In this document: positions 1-8,266 of the stretch, piece after piece
How the letters are laid out: each line of letters starts with the position of its first letter
Position numbering within the stretch: position 1 is the stretch's first letter
Origin: Dyella_A sp049445995
GTDB lineage: Bacteria > Pseudomonadota > Gammaproteobacteria > Xanthomonadales > Rhodanobacteraceae
DNA: 64,000 bases
Direction: 5' to 3'
NCBI RefSeq assembly: GCF_049445995.1
Contig: NZ_JBMSDZ010000004.1
Span: 124,001 to 188,000 of the forward strand
Made by a program: the position numbers and the translations under genes
Notes under the pieces: generated by a model
The model's database searches: none
Seen by the model: only the letters and a program-made list of their open reading frames with translations
Told to the model about the DNA's origin: nothing

Positions 1-79
1 AGCGCACCCTGTGCGCGAATGCTCTTGGCTTTGATGTCCATCAGGAGCAAGAGCATTCGCGCACAGGGTGCGCTCCTAC
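1..79. repeat. Dispersed palindromic repeat, family A, copy 1
   Basis: Perfect 27-base inverted repeat: arm 1-27 begins AGCGCACCCTGTGCGCGAAT and its exact reverse complement is at 48-74, with a 20-base loop. The same arms recur at 51838-51934 and 59259-59338, and a partial copy at 32949-32980. The copy may be truncated by the window edge. It lies just upstream of the phosphoglucomutase gene and could form a strong hairpin in RNA. It resembles the REP-like elements common in Xanthomonadales; no mobility gene is attached. Confidence 0.85.
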
Positions 80-126
80 CCGGGAGGTTGGCGGCAAACG
101 CATTCCGTGAACTTCTTCGAGCAACC

Positions 127-1779
127 ATGAGCCCGACCCTCAGTCCTCTTGCCGGCAAGCCGGCGCCCGCCTCGATCCTCGTCGACGTGCCGCAGCTGCT
201 CGCCGCCTACGCCGACCTGGCGCCCGACCCGTCGGTGCCCGCGCAGCGCGTGGCGTTCGGCACGTCGGGCCATCGCGGCTCCTCGCTGAGCCGCAGCTTC
301 AACGCGGCGCACGTGCTGGCGATCAGCCAGGCGATCTGCGACTACCGCGCCATGCAGGGCATCGACGGTCCGCTGTTCGTGGCGATCGACACGCATGCGC
401 TCTCCGCGCCGGCGTTCGAGCACGCGCTGGAAGTGTTCGCCGCCAACGGGGTCACCACCATGATCTCGGCCGGCACGCCGTACACGCCCACGCCGGTGCT
501 GTCGCACGCGATCCTGGTCTACAACCGCGGCCGCACGGATCACCTGGCCGACGGCATCGTGCTGACACCCTCGCACAATCCGCCGGCCGACGGCGGCTAC
601 AAGTACAACCCGCCCAACGGCGGCCCGGCCGACACCGACGTCACCCGCTGGATCCAGGATCGTGCCAACGCGCTGCTGGCCGATGGGCTCAACGGCGTGC
701 GCCGGGTGCCCTACGCGCAGGCGCGCCGCTCAGCGCGGGTGATCGAGCACGACTACGTGGCCAGCTACGTGTGCGACCTGGCGAACATCGTCGACTTCGA
801 CCTGATCCGCGCCGGCGGCCTCAGGCTCGGCGTCGATCCGCTGGGCGGCGCCGGCGTGCACTACTGGGCGTCGATCGCCGAGCGCTACCGGCTCGACCTC
901 ACCGTGGTGCGCGAGACGGTCGATCCGCGGTTCGCCTTCATGAGCGTGGACTGGGACGGCAAGATCCGCATGGATCCCTCGTCGAAGTACGCCATGGCCA
1001 GCCTGATCGCGATGAAGGACCGCTTCGACGTGGCCTTCGCCTGCGACACCGATCACGACCGCCACGGCATCGTCGCGAAAAGCTGCGGCCTGATGCAGCC
1101 CAACAGCTACCTCGCCACGCTGGTCGACTACCTGTTCCGCCACCGCCCGCACTGGCGCGCCGACGCGGCGGTGGGCAAGACGGTGGTCAGCAGTTCGCTG
1201 ATCGACCGCGTGAGCGCGCGGCTGGGGCGCCGTCTGTATGAGGTGCCGGTAGGCTTCAAGTGGTTCGCCGACGGCCTGTTCGACGGATCGCTGGGTTTCG
1301 GCGGCGAGGAGAGCGCGGGCGCGTCGCTGCTGCGCATGGATGGCAGCGTGTGGAGCACCGACAAGGACGGCATCGTGCCGGCGCTGCTGGCCGCGGAGAT
1401 GACCGCGCGCGAGGGGCGCGATCCGGGTGAGCGCTACGCCGACATCACCGCGGCGCTGGGCACGCCGCATTCCGACCGCGTCGACGCGCCGGCCACCGCC
1501 GGGCAGAAGGCACGACTGGGCAGGCTGGCGCCCGCGCAGGTGCACGGCACCGAGCTGGCCGGCGATCCGATCATCACCGTGCTCGACAAGGCGCCGGGCA
1601 ACGGCGCGGCGATCGGCGGCATCAAGGTGGTGACCGCGGCCGGCTGGTTCGCCGCGCGTCCCTCCGGCACCGAGGCGATCTACAAGATCTACGCCGAGAG
1701 CTTCCGGGACGAGAACCATTTGCGCGAGCTGATCGCCGAGGCGAATAAGATGGTGGACGGCGCGCTCGCCACCCCCTGA
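127..1779 (+). CDS. pgm: Phosphoglucomutase, alpha-D-glucose phosphate-specific
   Basis: Interconverts glucose 1-phosphate and glucose 6-phosphate in the cytoplasm, linking glycolysis to UDP-glucose and polysaccharide synthesis. From ATG 127 the protein is 550 residues, normal for bacterial Pgm. It has the phosphoserine loop TPSHNPP (147-153, Ser149), the metal loop DTDHDRHG (307-314), the sugar-binding GEESAG (393-398) and the phosphate-binding RPSGTE (511-516). The frame stays open upstream to base 19, but that part reads through the palindromic repeat, so the ATG at 127, where family similarity begins, is preferred. No strong Shine-Dalgarno is visible. The cytochrome b561 gene follows 27 bases downstream. 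Confidence 0.95.
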   Translation: MSPTLSPLAGKPAPASILVDVPQLLAAYADLAPDPSVPAQRVAFGTSGHRGSSLSRSFNAAHVLAISQAICDYRAMQGIDGPLFVAIDTHALSAPAFEHALEVFAANGVTTMISAGTPYTPTPVLSHAILVYNRGRTDHLADGIVLTPSHNPPADGGYKYNPPNGGPADTDVTRWIQDRANALLADGLNGVRRVPYAQARRSARVIEHDYVASYVCDLANIVDFDLIRAGGLRLGVDPLGGAGVHYWASIAERYRLDLTVVRETVDPRFAFMSVDWDGKIRMDPSSKYAMASLIAMKDRFDVAFACDTDHDRHGIVAKSCGLMQPNSYLATLVDYLFRHRPHWRADAAVGKTVVSSSLIDRVSARLGRRLYEVPVGFKWFADGLFDGSLGFGGEESAGASLLRMDGSVWSTDKDGIVPALLAAEMTAREGRDPGERYADITAALGTPHSDRVDAPATAGQKARLGRLAPAQVHGTELAGDPIITVLDKAPGNGAAIGGIKVVTAAGWFAARPSGTEAIYKIYAESFRDENHLRELIAEANKMVDGALATP

Positions 1780-1806
1780 GCAGCAGCGATTTCCAAGGAG
1801 CCTTCC

Positions 1807-2349
1807 ATGTCACCGATCAACCCGCCCAGCCGCTACGCGGCGTCGTTGCGCTGGCTGCACTGGACCGTGTTTGCGCTGGTACTGCTGGCGTACGTGTTCA
1901 TCAACCTGTTCGATCTGTTCCCCAAGGGCAGCACGCCGCGTCTGAATACGCTGGCGGCGCACTACCTGGCCGGCATCGCGGTGCTGCTGCTGGTGCTGCC
2001 GCGGCTGGCGGTGCGGCTGTCGCACGTGGATCCACCGATCCTGCCCGAGCCGGGCGTGTGGATACAGCGCTTGAGCAGGCTCACCCACGTGGCGCTGTAC
2101 CTGTTCCTGATCGCCCAGCCGATCATGGGCATCGTCACGCTGCAGATCGCAGGCAGGCCGGTGACGCTGTTCGGCGCCACCTTCCTGCCGGCATTGTTCG
2201 GACCCGGTGACCGCGCGCTGGCGCACCAGTGGGAGGATATCCACGGCACCGTGGGCGAGATCTTCTACTACGTGATCGGCCTGCATATCGTGGCCGCGCT
2301 GTGGCATCACTTCGGCCGCAGGGACAACACGCTGCGGCGCATGGTCTGA
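1807..2349 (+). CDS. Cytochrome b561 family protein
   Basis: 180-residue integral membrane di-haem cytochrome of the bacterial b561 type, thought to shuttle electrons between quinol and periplasmic or membrane acceptors. Four hydrophobic helices are visible (about 15-37, 48-68, 92-114, 148-170). Candidate axial haem ligands are His18, in the typical RWLHW context, His52, His146 and His160. AAGGAG (1795-1800) sits 6 bases before the ATG. It may share a transcript with pgm, 27 bases upstream. The physiological partner is not evident from the neighbours. Confidence 0.88.
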   Translation: MSPINPPSRYAASLRWLHWTVFALVLLAYVFINLFDLFPKGSTPRLNTLAAHYLAGIAVLLLVLPRLAVRLSHVDPPILPEPGVWIQRLSRLTHVALYLFLIAQPIMGIVTLQIAGRPVTLFGATFLPALFGPGDRALAHQWEDIHGTVGEIFYYVIGLHIVAALWHHFGRRDNTLRRMV

Positions 2350-2394
2350 TCAGTCACACCGATCCGCTGCCGCACGACCGACCAGTGAACCCAC

Positions 2395-3090
2395 ATGCAT
2401 CATCGACACAGCGAGCGGCACGTCACCGGCCGCATGGGCTGGCTGCGCGCCGCCGTGCTGGGCGCCAACGACGGCATCGTCTCCACCGCCAGCCTGGTGC
2501 TCGGCGTGGCGGCGGCGCATGCCGGCCTGCAGGGCATCCTGATCGCCGGCACCGCGGGCCTGGTGGCCGGCGCCATGTCGATGGCCGCGGGCGAATATGT
2601 GTCGGTGCACTCGCAGGCGGACAGCGAGGCGGCCGAACTGGCGCGCGAGCGCAGGGAACTGGAGACCGACGTGGACGGCGAGCACAGGGAGCTCGCCGCG
2701 ATCTACGTCGGGCGCGGGCTGGATCCGGCGCTGGCCAGGCAGGTGGCCGAGCAGTTGATGGCGCACGATGCGCTGGACGCGCACATGCGCGACGAGCTGG
2801 GCATCACCGACACGCTCAAGGCGCGTCCGCTGCAGGCCGCGGCCGCCTCGGCACTGAGCTTCGCGCTGGGCGCGGCGCTGCCGCTGATCGTGGTGGCGCT
2901 GGCGCCGGCCGGCGTGCTGCTGTGGTCGGTGTTTCTCACCTCGCTGGTCTTTCTCGCGGTCCTTGGCGGATTGGCGGCGCGTACGGGTGGTGCCGACATC
3001 CGCATCGGCACCTTGCGCATCACCTTCTGGGGCGCGCTTGCCATGGCGATCACCACCGGCGTGGGCATGCTGGTGGGCGTGGCGGGTTAG
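2395..3090 (+). CDS. VIT1/CCC1 family iron/manganese transporter
   Basis: 231-residue membrane protein of the VIT1/CCC1 (nodulin-21-like) family, proton-coupled Fe2+/Mn2+ carriers. The first helix carries the family signature GANDGIVSTASLVLGVAAA (about 22-40). A second conserved stretch, GAMSMAAGEYVSV, precedes a hydrophilic, acidic cytoplasmic segment (about 77-125, rich in E and R) that binds metal in characterised members. Three more hydrophobic helices occupy about 145-231. Substrate is inferred from family only. The gene begins 45 bases after the b561 stop. Confidence 0.9.
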   Translation: MHHRHSERHVTGRMGWLRAAVLGANDGIVSTASLVLGVAAAHAGLQGILIAGTAGLVAGAMSMAAGEYVSVHSQADSEAAELARERRELETDVDGEHRELAAIYVGRGLDPALARQVAEQLMAHDALDAHMRDELGITDTLKARPLQAAAASALSFALGAALPLIVVALAPAGVLLWSVFLTSLVFLAVLGGLAARTGGADIRIGTLRITFWGALAMAITTGVGMLVGVAG

Positions 3091-3160
3091 GGATGCCCTG
3101 ATCAATCTGTGCGCCTTCTGGACATCATGGCGCCTGCGCAGGGTTGATCCGAGCATTCCT

Positions 3161-3195
3161 GGGGTGGTGTCACGCCACCCGCGCAACACCACCCC
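3161..3195. terminator. Inverted repeat, possible terminator
   Basis: GGGGTGGTGT (3161-3170) pairs with ACACCACCCC (3186-3195), a perfect 10-base stem with a 15-base loop. It lies 70 bases after the VIT1-type gene and between converging genes. There is no T tract, so intrinsic termination is only a possibility; it also directly adjoins a family D repeat. Confidence 0.4.
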
Positions 3196-3248
3196 GGGCG
3201 TTTGGCGACGGTCGCAGTAGGCGGGCGATTTTTTCTCAGCCTCTCAGC
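3196..3248 (-). repeat. Dispersed repeat, family D, copy 1
   Basis: Read on the minus strand from 3248 it starts CTGAGAGGCTGAGAAAAAAT, followed by a CGCCCGCCTACTGCGACCG block, then CGCCAAACGCCC. The same start opens the full palindromic copy at 40482-40582, and a related start is at 19662-19691. In each case the repeat begins at the stop codon of an upstream gene or remnant. Confidence 0.75.
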
Positions 3249-3351
3249 CGCCGCGTTCGTCCCACAGCCGGATGCCGCCGGTCAGGCCGGCCTTGTTGGA
3301 GGCGATCAGTGCGGCGGCCTTCAGCCCGCTGCCTCCGATGTCGATGGCCAC
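3244..3351 (-). pseudogene. Remnant of a ROK-type sugar kinase (internal deletion)
   Basis: Minus-strand frame of 35 codons beginning at a GTG. Its first residues, VAIDIGGSGLKAA, match the phosphate-1 loop at the N terminus of ROK kinases such as polyphosphate glucokinase. It then runs directly into a tail (LIASNKAGLTGGIRLWDERG) and a stop. A functional ROK kinase needs about 250 residues or more, so this looks like the two ends of a kinase gene joined by a large internal deletion. It lies directly behind gnd, where a sugar kinase would fit. The tail's identity is inferred, and a chance frame is not excluded. Confidence 0.4.
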
Positions 3352-3385
3352 GTGGCGGGGCGGCGTTGACGGGTCCGTGCCGCGC

Positions 3386-4291
3386 TCATTCGGATTTCAC
3401 CGCGTGGCCGCCGAACTGGTTGCGCATCGCCGCCAGCAACTTGTCGGAGAACGTATCGGTATCGCGCGAGCGCAGCCGTTCGAGCAGCGCCAGCGAGATC
3501 ACCGGCGCGGCGACGTTGAGGTCGATCGCCTCGGCCACCGTCCAGCGGCCCTCGCCCGAGTCGGCGACGTAGGGGGCGATGCCGTCCATCGATGGATTCT
3601 TCTTCAGCGCATCGGCGGTGAGGTCGAGCAGCCACGAGCGCACCACCGAACCCACGCGCCAGATTTCGGCGACCTGGTGCAGGTCCAGCGCGAATTCCCG
3701 CTTGTGCCGGAGGATCGAGAAGCCCTCGGCGTAGGCCTGCATCAACCCGTACTCGATACCGTTGTGGACCATCTTGGTGAAGTGGCCGGAGCCCACGGCA
3801 CCGACGTGTCCCCAGCCCTGGCCGGGCGCCGGGGCCAGCGCCTCGAACAGCGGACGCAGCCGCGCCACGGCCTCGTCGTTGCCGCCCACCATCATGCTGT
3901 AGCCCTCGGCCAGTCCCCACACGCCGCCGCTGGTGCCGCAGTCGACGTAGTGGATGCCGGCCTCGGCGAGCTCCGCCGCGCGGCGCAGGGTGTCCTTGTA
4001 GTGGGCGTTGCCGCCGTCGACGAGGATGTCGTCGCGGTCGAGCCGGCCCTTCAGGGAGGCAACGGTGCCGGCGGTGATCTCGCCGGCCGGCACCATCATC
4101 CAGACGGCCCGCGGTCCGGGCAGCTGTTCGACCAGCGCATCGAGCGAGGCGACCGCTTCGCCGCCGCGCTGCGTCCACGCCTCGCGCGCCTTCGGCGAGG
4201 GATCGAACCCGACCACGCGGTGTCCGGCGCGCCGGAGCCGCTCGGCCATGTTGCCGCCCATGCGGCCCAGCCCGACCATGCCGATGTCCAT
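3386..4291 (-). CDS. gnd: 6-phosphogluconate dehydrogenase (decarboxylating), short type
   Basis: Oxidises 6-phosphogluconate to ribulose 5-phosphate and CO2 in the cytoplasm (oxidative pentose phosphate pathway). At 301 residues it belongs to the short, often NAD-preferring class rather than the 470-residue enterobacterial form. The Rossmann motif GLGRMGGNMA (7-16) opens the protein; substrate binding is seen in GTSGGVWG (119-126) and in GSGHFTKMVHNGIEYG (167-182) with catalytic Lys173. AAGGAGGCAGGC precedes the ATG on the minus strand. A kinase remnant follows downstream, so the gene may once have headed a small sugar-metabolism operon. Confidence 0.93.
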   Translation of the reverse strand: MDIGMVGLGRMGGNMAERLRRAGHRVVGFDPSPKAREAWTQRGGEAVASLDALVEQLPGPRAVWMMVPAGEITAGTVASLKGRLDRDDILVDGGNAHYKDTLRRAAELAEAGIHYVDCGTSGGVWGLAEGYSMMVGGNDEAVARLRPLFEALAPAPGQGWGHVGAVGSGHFTKMVHNGIEYGLMQAYAEGFSILRHKREFALDLHQVAEIWRVGSVVRSWLLDLTADALKKNPSMDGIAPYVADSGEGRWTVAEAIDLNVAAPVISLALLERLRSRDTDTFSDKLLAAMRNQFGGHAVKSE

Positions 4292-4367
4292 GCCTGCCTC
4301 CTTCGATGCCGATAGGTCAGCGTGGAAGTCTGCCCCCCGGCACCTGCAGGCGGCGTGATGGGGGCGC

Positions 4368-7300
4368 TCAGCGGGTCGTTGCGCAGTCCTTCGGCCGCGC
4401 CGTCGCCGGCGGGGCCTCGATCTCCTCGATCTCCTCGCTGCCGACCTTCACCGTGGCCTTGCGTTCCTGTCGACCCCAGCCGACCGACAGTCCGCGCAAG
4501 GCGGTCGACACCGAGCGCACCACCACGTAGTACATCAGCTGCCGGTAGCCGAAGCGCTGCAGCACCAGCCACCACAGCAGGCTCCAGCGCTCGCGCTTCT
4601 CCATCGCGAAGGCGAGTACGCCGGCGCCCAGGTCCACCGCCATGAACAGCGCGTAGAACGCGCCCATCCTGATCAGGTTGCTGTCGTTGAACTGACCGCG
4701 GTGCTGCAGGTAGTCCAGCCCGGTGGCGATGATCTGCCAGACCAGCAGCAGGTCGACCAGCGGCGAGACCACCGAGAACACGATCTGGAACAGCCACACC
4801 TGCGGCAACGCGATCATGCCCAGCGCGCCGTAGCGCGGGCGGAACGTGACGTCGCGGTGCTTCCACAGGCACTGCAGCGTGCCGTAGGCCCAGCGGAAGC
4901 GCTGGCGGGCCAGCCCGCGGGCGGTGTCCGGCGCCTCGGTCCAGGCGATGGCGTCGGCATCGAACACGGTGCGGTAGCCGGCCTTCTGGATCGCGATGGT
5001 GAGGTCCTGGTCTTCCGCCAGCGTGTCGCCGGGGAAGCCGCCGAGCTGCTCCAGCGCCTCGCGCCGCCAGGCGCCGACCGCGCCCGGCACCACGGTGATC
5101 GCGCCCAGCGCGGCCAGCGCGCGGCGCTCCAGGTTCTGCGCAGTGACGTATTCCAGCGCCTGCCACGCGGTGATCAGGTTGATGCGGTTGCCCACCTTGG
5201 CGTTGCCGGCGACGGCGCCGATGGCCGGGTCGGCGAACCAGCGCACGAGGCGCGCGATGGTGTGCGGTTCGAACTGCGTATCGGCATCGAGCGCCACGAT
5301 CACCTGTCCGCGCGAGGCGCGCAGTGCCGTGTTCACCGCGTTCGCCTTGCCGCCGTTGGGAATGCCGATGAGCCGCACGCGGGGATGGTCGGCGTACTGG
5401 CTGCGCACGATCGCGGCGGTGGCATCGGTGGAGCCGTCGTCGACCACGATGACTTCCAGCGCGCCGTGGCGGCTGTTGAGGATGCGGCCGATCGCGCTGG
5501 CGATGACCTTTTCCTCGTTGAACGCGGGAATCAGCACGGATACCAGCGGCGGATCACCCGGCGCCGGCGCCACGCGGCGGCGATCGCGATACCAGTTGAG
5601 CCCGCCCAGCCCGCCCAGCAGCAGCAGCCGCGCCACGCCCAGCCAGATCGCGGCGAGGAACAACGCGTTGAGGAAATGGCCGAACCAGCCGAGGGTGAGG
5701 AACACCGAGCGGTCCGCCCACTGCGACAGCGAGCCGACGGTGAGCGGCGGCATGCCCTGGTCGCGGGTGAGGCCGGCCAGCGCCGAGACGGTGACGAAGT
5801 CGTAGCCCTCGGCGCGCAGCGCATCGATGATCCGAGGCAGCGCGGCGACCGTGTTGGCGCGGTTGCCGCCGCCGTCGTGCAGCAGCACCACGCGGCTTTG
5901 CCGATCCGGGCTCTGGTGATGCACCTGGTCGAGCACGCGCTGCACGATCGTGTCCACCGGCGGGCGCTGCCAGTCATTCGGATCGATGTGCAGGCCCACC
6001 GCGATGTAGCCCATCGCCTGGGCCTGCTCGATCGGCACCAGCTCGTCGGCGGTGGTGGGCTCGGCGTCGCCGAAGTAGGGTGCGCGAAACAGCCGCATCG
6101 AGCGGCCGGTGAGCGCCTCGAACAACCGCTGGGTGGCGTTGAGTTCCAGCGCGGTGATGCCCGGCGAGGTCTCGCCCAGGTTGGGATGGGTGAAGGTGTG
6201 GTTCCCCACGTCGTGGCCTTCGGCCACCATGCGCTGGACCAGTCGCGGCGACGCCTCGGCGTTCTCGCCGATGATGAAGAAGGTGGCCGGCACGTGCCTG
6301 GCCTTGAGGATGTCGAGGATCTTCGGCGTCCAGTCCGGATCGGGGCCGTCGTCGAAGGTGAGCGCGATCTTGCCGGGCTGGGTGCCCACGCGCTGGATCA
6401 CGTAGGAGGTGGGCAGCGCGGTGTAGTGCTCGCCGTCGATCTCGCCGCTGTCCTTGTCGATGGTGAAGCTGCGCGCACCGGCTTGCGGCTTCGAGACGAT
6501 CTGCAGGATTTCGCCCTGGCCCTCGATGTCGATGCTCTGGCCCTGGCCGATCTCGCGCAGGGCGTCCGGCGCGCCGGCGCCGTAGGGGCGCCCCATCACA
6601 GACCAGATCGACGGATCCTCCGAGCCCAGCCGCCACACCGCGTAGCCGTAGGGCTGGTAGCCGTCGGCATCGTGGATCTGGTTGTAGGCGGTGGCGGCGT
6701 CGAGGAACCACAGGTCGTGGACGGTGCCGTTGTCCTCGCTGTAGGAAAAATGCGGGTTCTGCGTGTCGTCGTCGAAGTCGATCGTGGTCTGCGCGTCGGC
6801 GGCGCGGTCCATCGCGTCCTGGAAGGTCACCGCCTCGGCGTTCCGGCCGCGTGCCCAGTCGTAGCCGTAACTGCCCAGCGCGATGATCGTCTGGTCGGGG
6901 TCCAGTTCGTTCATGCGCTTGTCGAGCGTGCTCTCGAACCAGTCCTGCGCCGCGATGCTGCCCGGATCCTTGCCGGCCCAGTGCTGGTCGTAGGCCATCA
7001 GCAGTTCGAAATCGACGATTTTGGCAAGGCCGGCGTAATCCCACGCCTCATCGTCGAAGGGTACCGACAGCACGATGCCCCAACCGTAGGGCGCGAACGC
7101 GTCCGCGAGCTCGCCGAGGAACTGCTTGAGGTCGGGCTGGGCGCTGTCCGGCAGGTTCTCGAAATCCACCGTGACGCCCTGGAACCTGTTGGCCGCCAGG
7201 AACGCCACGATCTGTGCCACGCGTTCGTGGCGCAGATCGGCATCGGCGAGCATCCTCGCCAGGCCGTCGCCGTCCCAGCTGCTGTTCACCGCGTTCTGCA

Positions 7301-7832
7301 GCAGCGGCAGGATCGGGGTGGAGGGCTTCTCGCGCCGGATCAGGTCCAGCGCCCTGGTGTCCACATGGGTCTGCAGCGCCATGTCCGGCCCACTGACGGA
7401 CATCCAGCCGGGAATGACCCAGTCCAGCGTGGGCAAGGCCCGTTTCAGCGACGGATAGCTGTCGTCGTCCCAGTTCACGTAGAAGCCGATCGCCAGCGCG
7501 CGACCGGCCGGCTTGTCCAGCGAAGGCGGGGTCGCGCGAAGCGCCCCATGGATGCGTGCAGCGTGCGCAGCGTGGTGGTGGGCGCGCACCTCGGACGCCA
7601 GCCGGGCGGCCCGCCTGGCCAATGCCGGCGCCGCCAGAGTCACGCCCTTCAAGGCATGCAGGCCCTTGCCGTGCCGGCCCAGTTGCACGCCCTCCATGGT
7701 CGGTCCCACGAACAGGCTCAGTACGAAGGCAACGACGAACAGGGTGCTGATCACCGCCAGGGCCAGCCCCATGCGCGAAAGTCGACTGGCCCGCCGGCCG
7801 GTAGGGTCGAAGAACACGGGTTTCTTGTGCAT
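4368..7832 (-). CDS. Fusion protein: GH18-like hydrolase, CE4 deacetylase and family 2 glycosyltransferase
   Basis: 1154 residues. Order: cytoplasmic tail; membrane helix (about 22-44); glycoside hydrolase family 18-like domain (about 110-420) with VDFEN (222-226); polysaccharide deacetylase domain (about 485-690) with TFDDGPD (492-498), HTFTHP (545-550) and LLHDGG (650-655); helix (about 710-745); family 2 glycosyltransferase (about 760-1000) with VDDGSTD (797-803), DAD (849-851), AEDQD (939-943) and QRFRW (977-981); then several C-terminal helices. This topology places both hydrolytic domains in the periplasm and the synthase in the cytoplasm. Family knowledge suggests synthesis and partial N-deacetylation or trimming of a beta-linked amino-sugar polymer, like PgaC plus PgaB in one chain. 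The polymer is unknown. It has no obvious operon partner. Confidence 0.88.
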   Translation of the reverse strand: MHKKPVFFDPTGRRASRLSRMGLALAVISTLFVVAFVLSLFVGPTMEGVQLGRHGKGLHALKGVTLAAPALARRAARLASEVRAHHHAAHAARIHGALRATPPSLDKPAGRALAIGFYVNWDDDSYPSLKRALPTLDWVIPGWMSVSGPDMALQTHVDTRALDLIRREKPSTPILPLLQNAVNSSWDGDGLARMLADADLRHERVAQIVAFLAANRFQGVTVDFENLPDSAQPDLKQFLGELADAFAPYGWGIVLSVPFDDEAWDYAGLAKIVDFELLMAYDQHWAGKDPGSIAAQDWFESTLDKRMNELDPDQTIIALGSYGYDWARGRNAEAVTFQDAMDRAADAQTTIDFDDDTQNPHFSYSEDNGTVHDLWFLDAATAYNQIHDADGYQPYGYAVWRLGSEDPSIWSVMGRPYGAGAPDALREIGQGQSIDIEGQGEILQIVSKPQAGARSFTIDKDSGEIDGEHYTALPTSYVIQRVGTQPGKIALTFDDGPDPDWTPKILDILKARHVPATFFIIGENAEASPRLVQRMVAEGHDVGNHTFTHPNLGETSPGITALELNATQRLFEALTGRSMRLFRAPYFGDAEPTTADELVPIEQAQAMGYIAVGLHIDPNDWQRPPVDTIVQRVLDQVHHQSPDRQSRVVLLHDGGGNRANTVAALPRIIDALRAEGYDFVTVSALAGLTRDQGMPPLTVGSLSQWADRSVFLTLGWFGHFLNALFLAAIWLGVARLLLLGGLGGLNWYRDRRRVAPAPGDPPLVSVLIPAFNEEKVIASAIGRILNSRHGALEVIVVDDGSTDATAAIVRSQYADHPRVRLIGIPNGGKANAVNTALRASRGQVIVALDADTQFEPHTIARLVRWFADPAIGAVAGNAKVGNRINLITAWQALEYVTAQNLERRALAALGAITVVPGAVGAWRREALEQLGGFPGDTLAEDQDLTIAIQKAGYRTVFDADAIAWTEAPDTARGLARQRFRWAYGTLQCLWKHRDVTFRPRYGALGMIALPQVWLFQIVFSVVSPLVDLLLVWQIIATGLDYLQHRGQFNDSNLIRMGAFYALFMAVDLGAGVLAFAMEKRERWSLLWWLVLQRFGYRQLMYYVVVRSVSTALRGLSVGWGRQERKATVKVGSEEIEEIEAPPATARPKDCATTR

Positions 7833-8266
7833 GGAGCGGCGCAGGCAGGGCGAGGCCGCTATTGTGGGGCCACGATCCCGGTTTCCGGCAGGAGGCGCTC
7901 AAGTCGCAGCATCCTGCGGCCGCTGACTGTTCAGGCTTCCAACGGAGATGCCGTGGATCGACAGTCCGCCACGACGTGCCCAGGCAAGGTCGGTACCGTC
8001 CACTTCATCGCAGTGGCGGACCTCACGGCGGCCGAGAAGAGAATGGCGTGGTGTTCTGCCAGGCGGGTGGTGTCGAGGGCGGCGGCATCGGCGGCGCGGG
8101 CCTGTCCGGGACATCGCCGGATCGATCCGCGCTGCATGACCCGCGCTGCAGCTTGTGTTCGGCGCCACCGCATACGATGATCCAAAAGTCAACGCGCGGC
8201 GCGCAGCCCGCCGCCAGTCTGCCGGGGTTGTACAGGGGAAGTATCCAGCGCAGGGGGAAGCAGTCG
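7833..8266. other. Intergenic region between divergent genes, no gene recognised
   Basis: 434 bases separate the divergently transcribed fusion gene and the MASE1 gene. Open frames exist on both strands (the plus-strand frame is continuous with the MASE1 gene), but their translations are Arg/Gly/Pro-rich and resemble no family I recognise. AGGGGGAAG (8252-8260) is a good ribosome binding site for the ATG at 8267. Both promoters must lie here, but I could not pick them out. Confidence 0.5.

Noticed and set aside
4701..8180. 1159-codon open frame on the plus strand
   Set aside because: Antisense to the GH18-CE4-GT2 fusion gene; translation is rich in His, Gln, Arg and Val as expected for a reverse shadow of GC-rich coding sequence.
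7862..8266. N-terminal extension of the MASE1 protein
   Set aside because: No similarity or hydrophobic pattern; the ATG at 8267 has a clear ribosome binding site.
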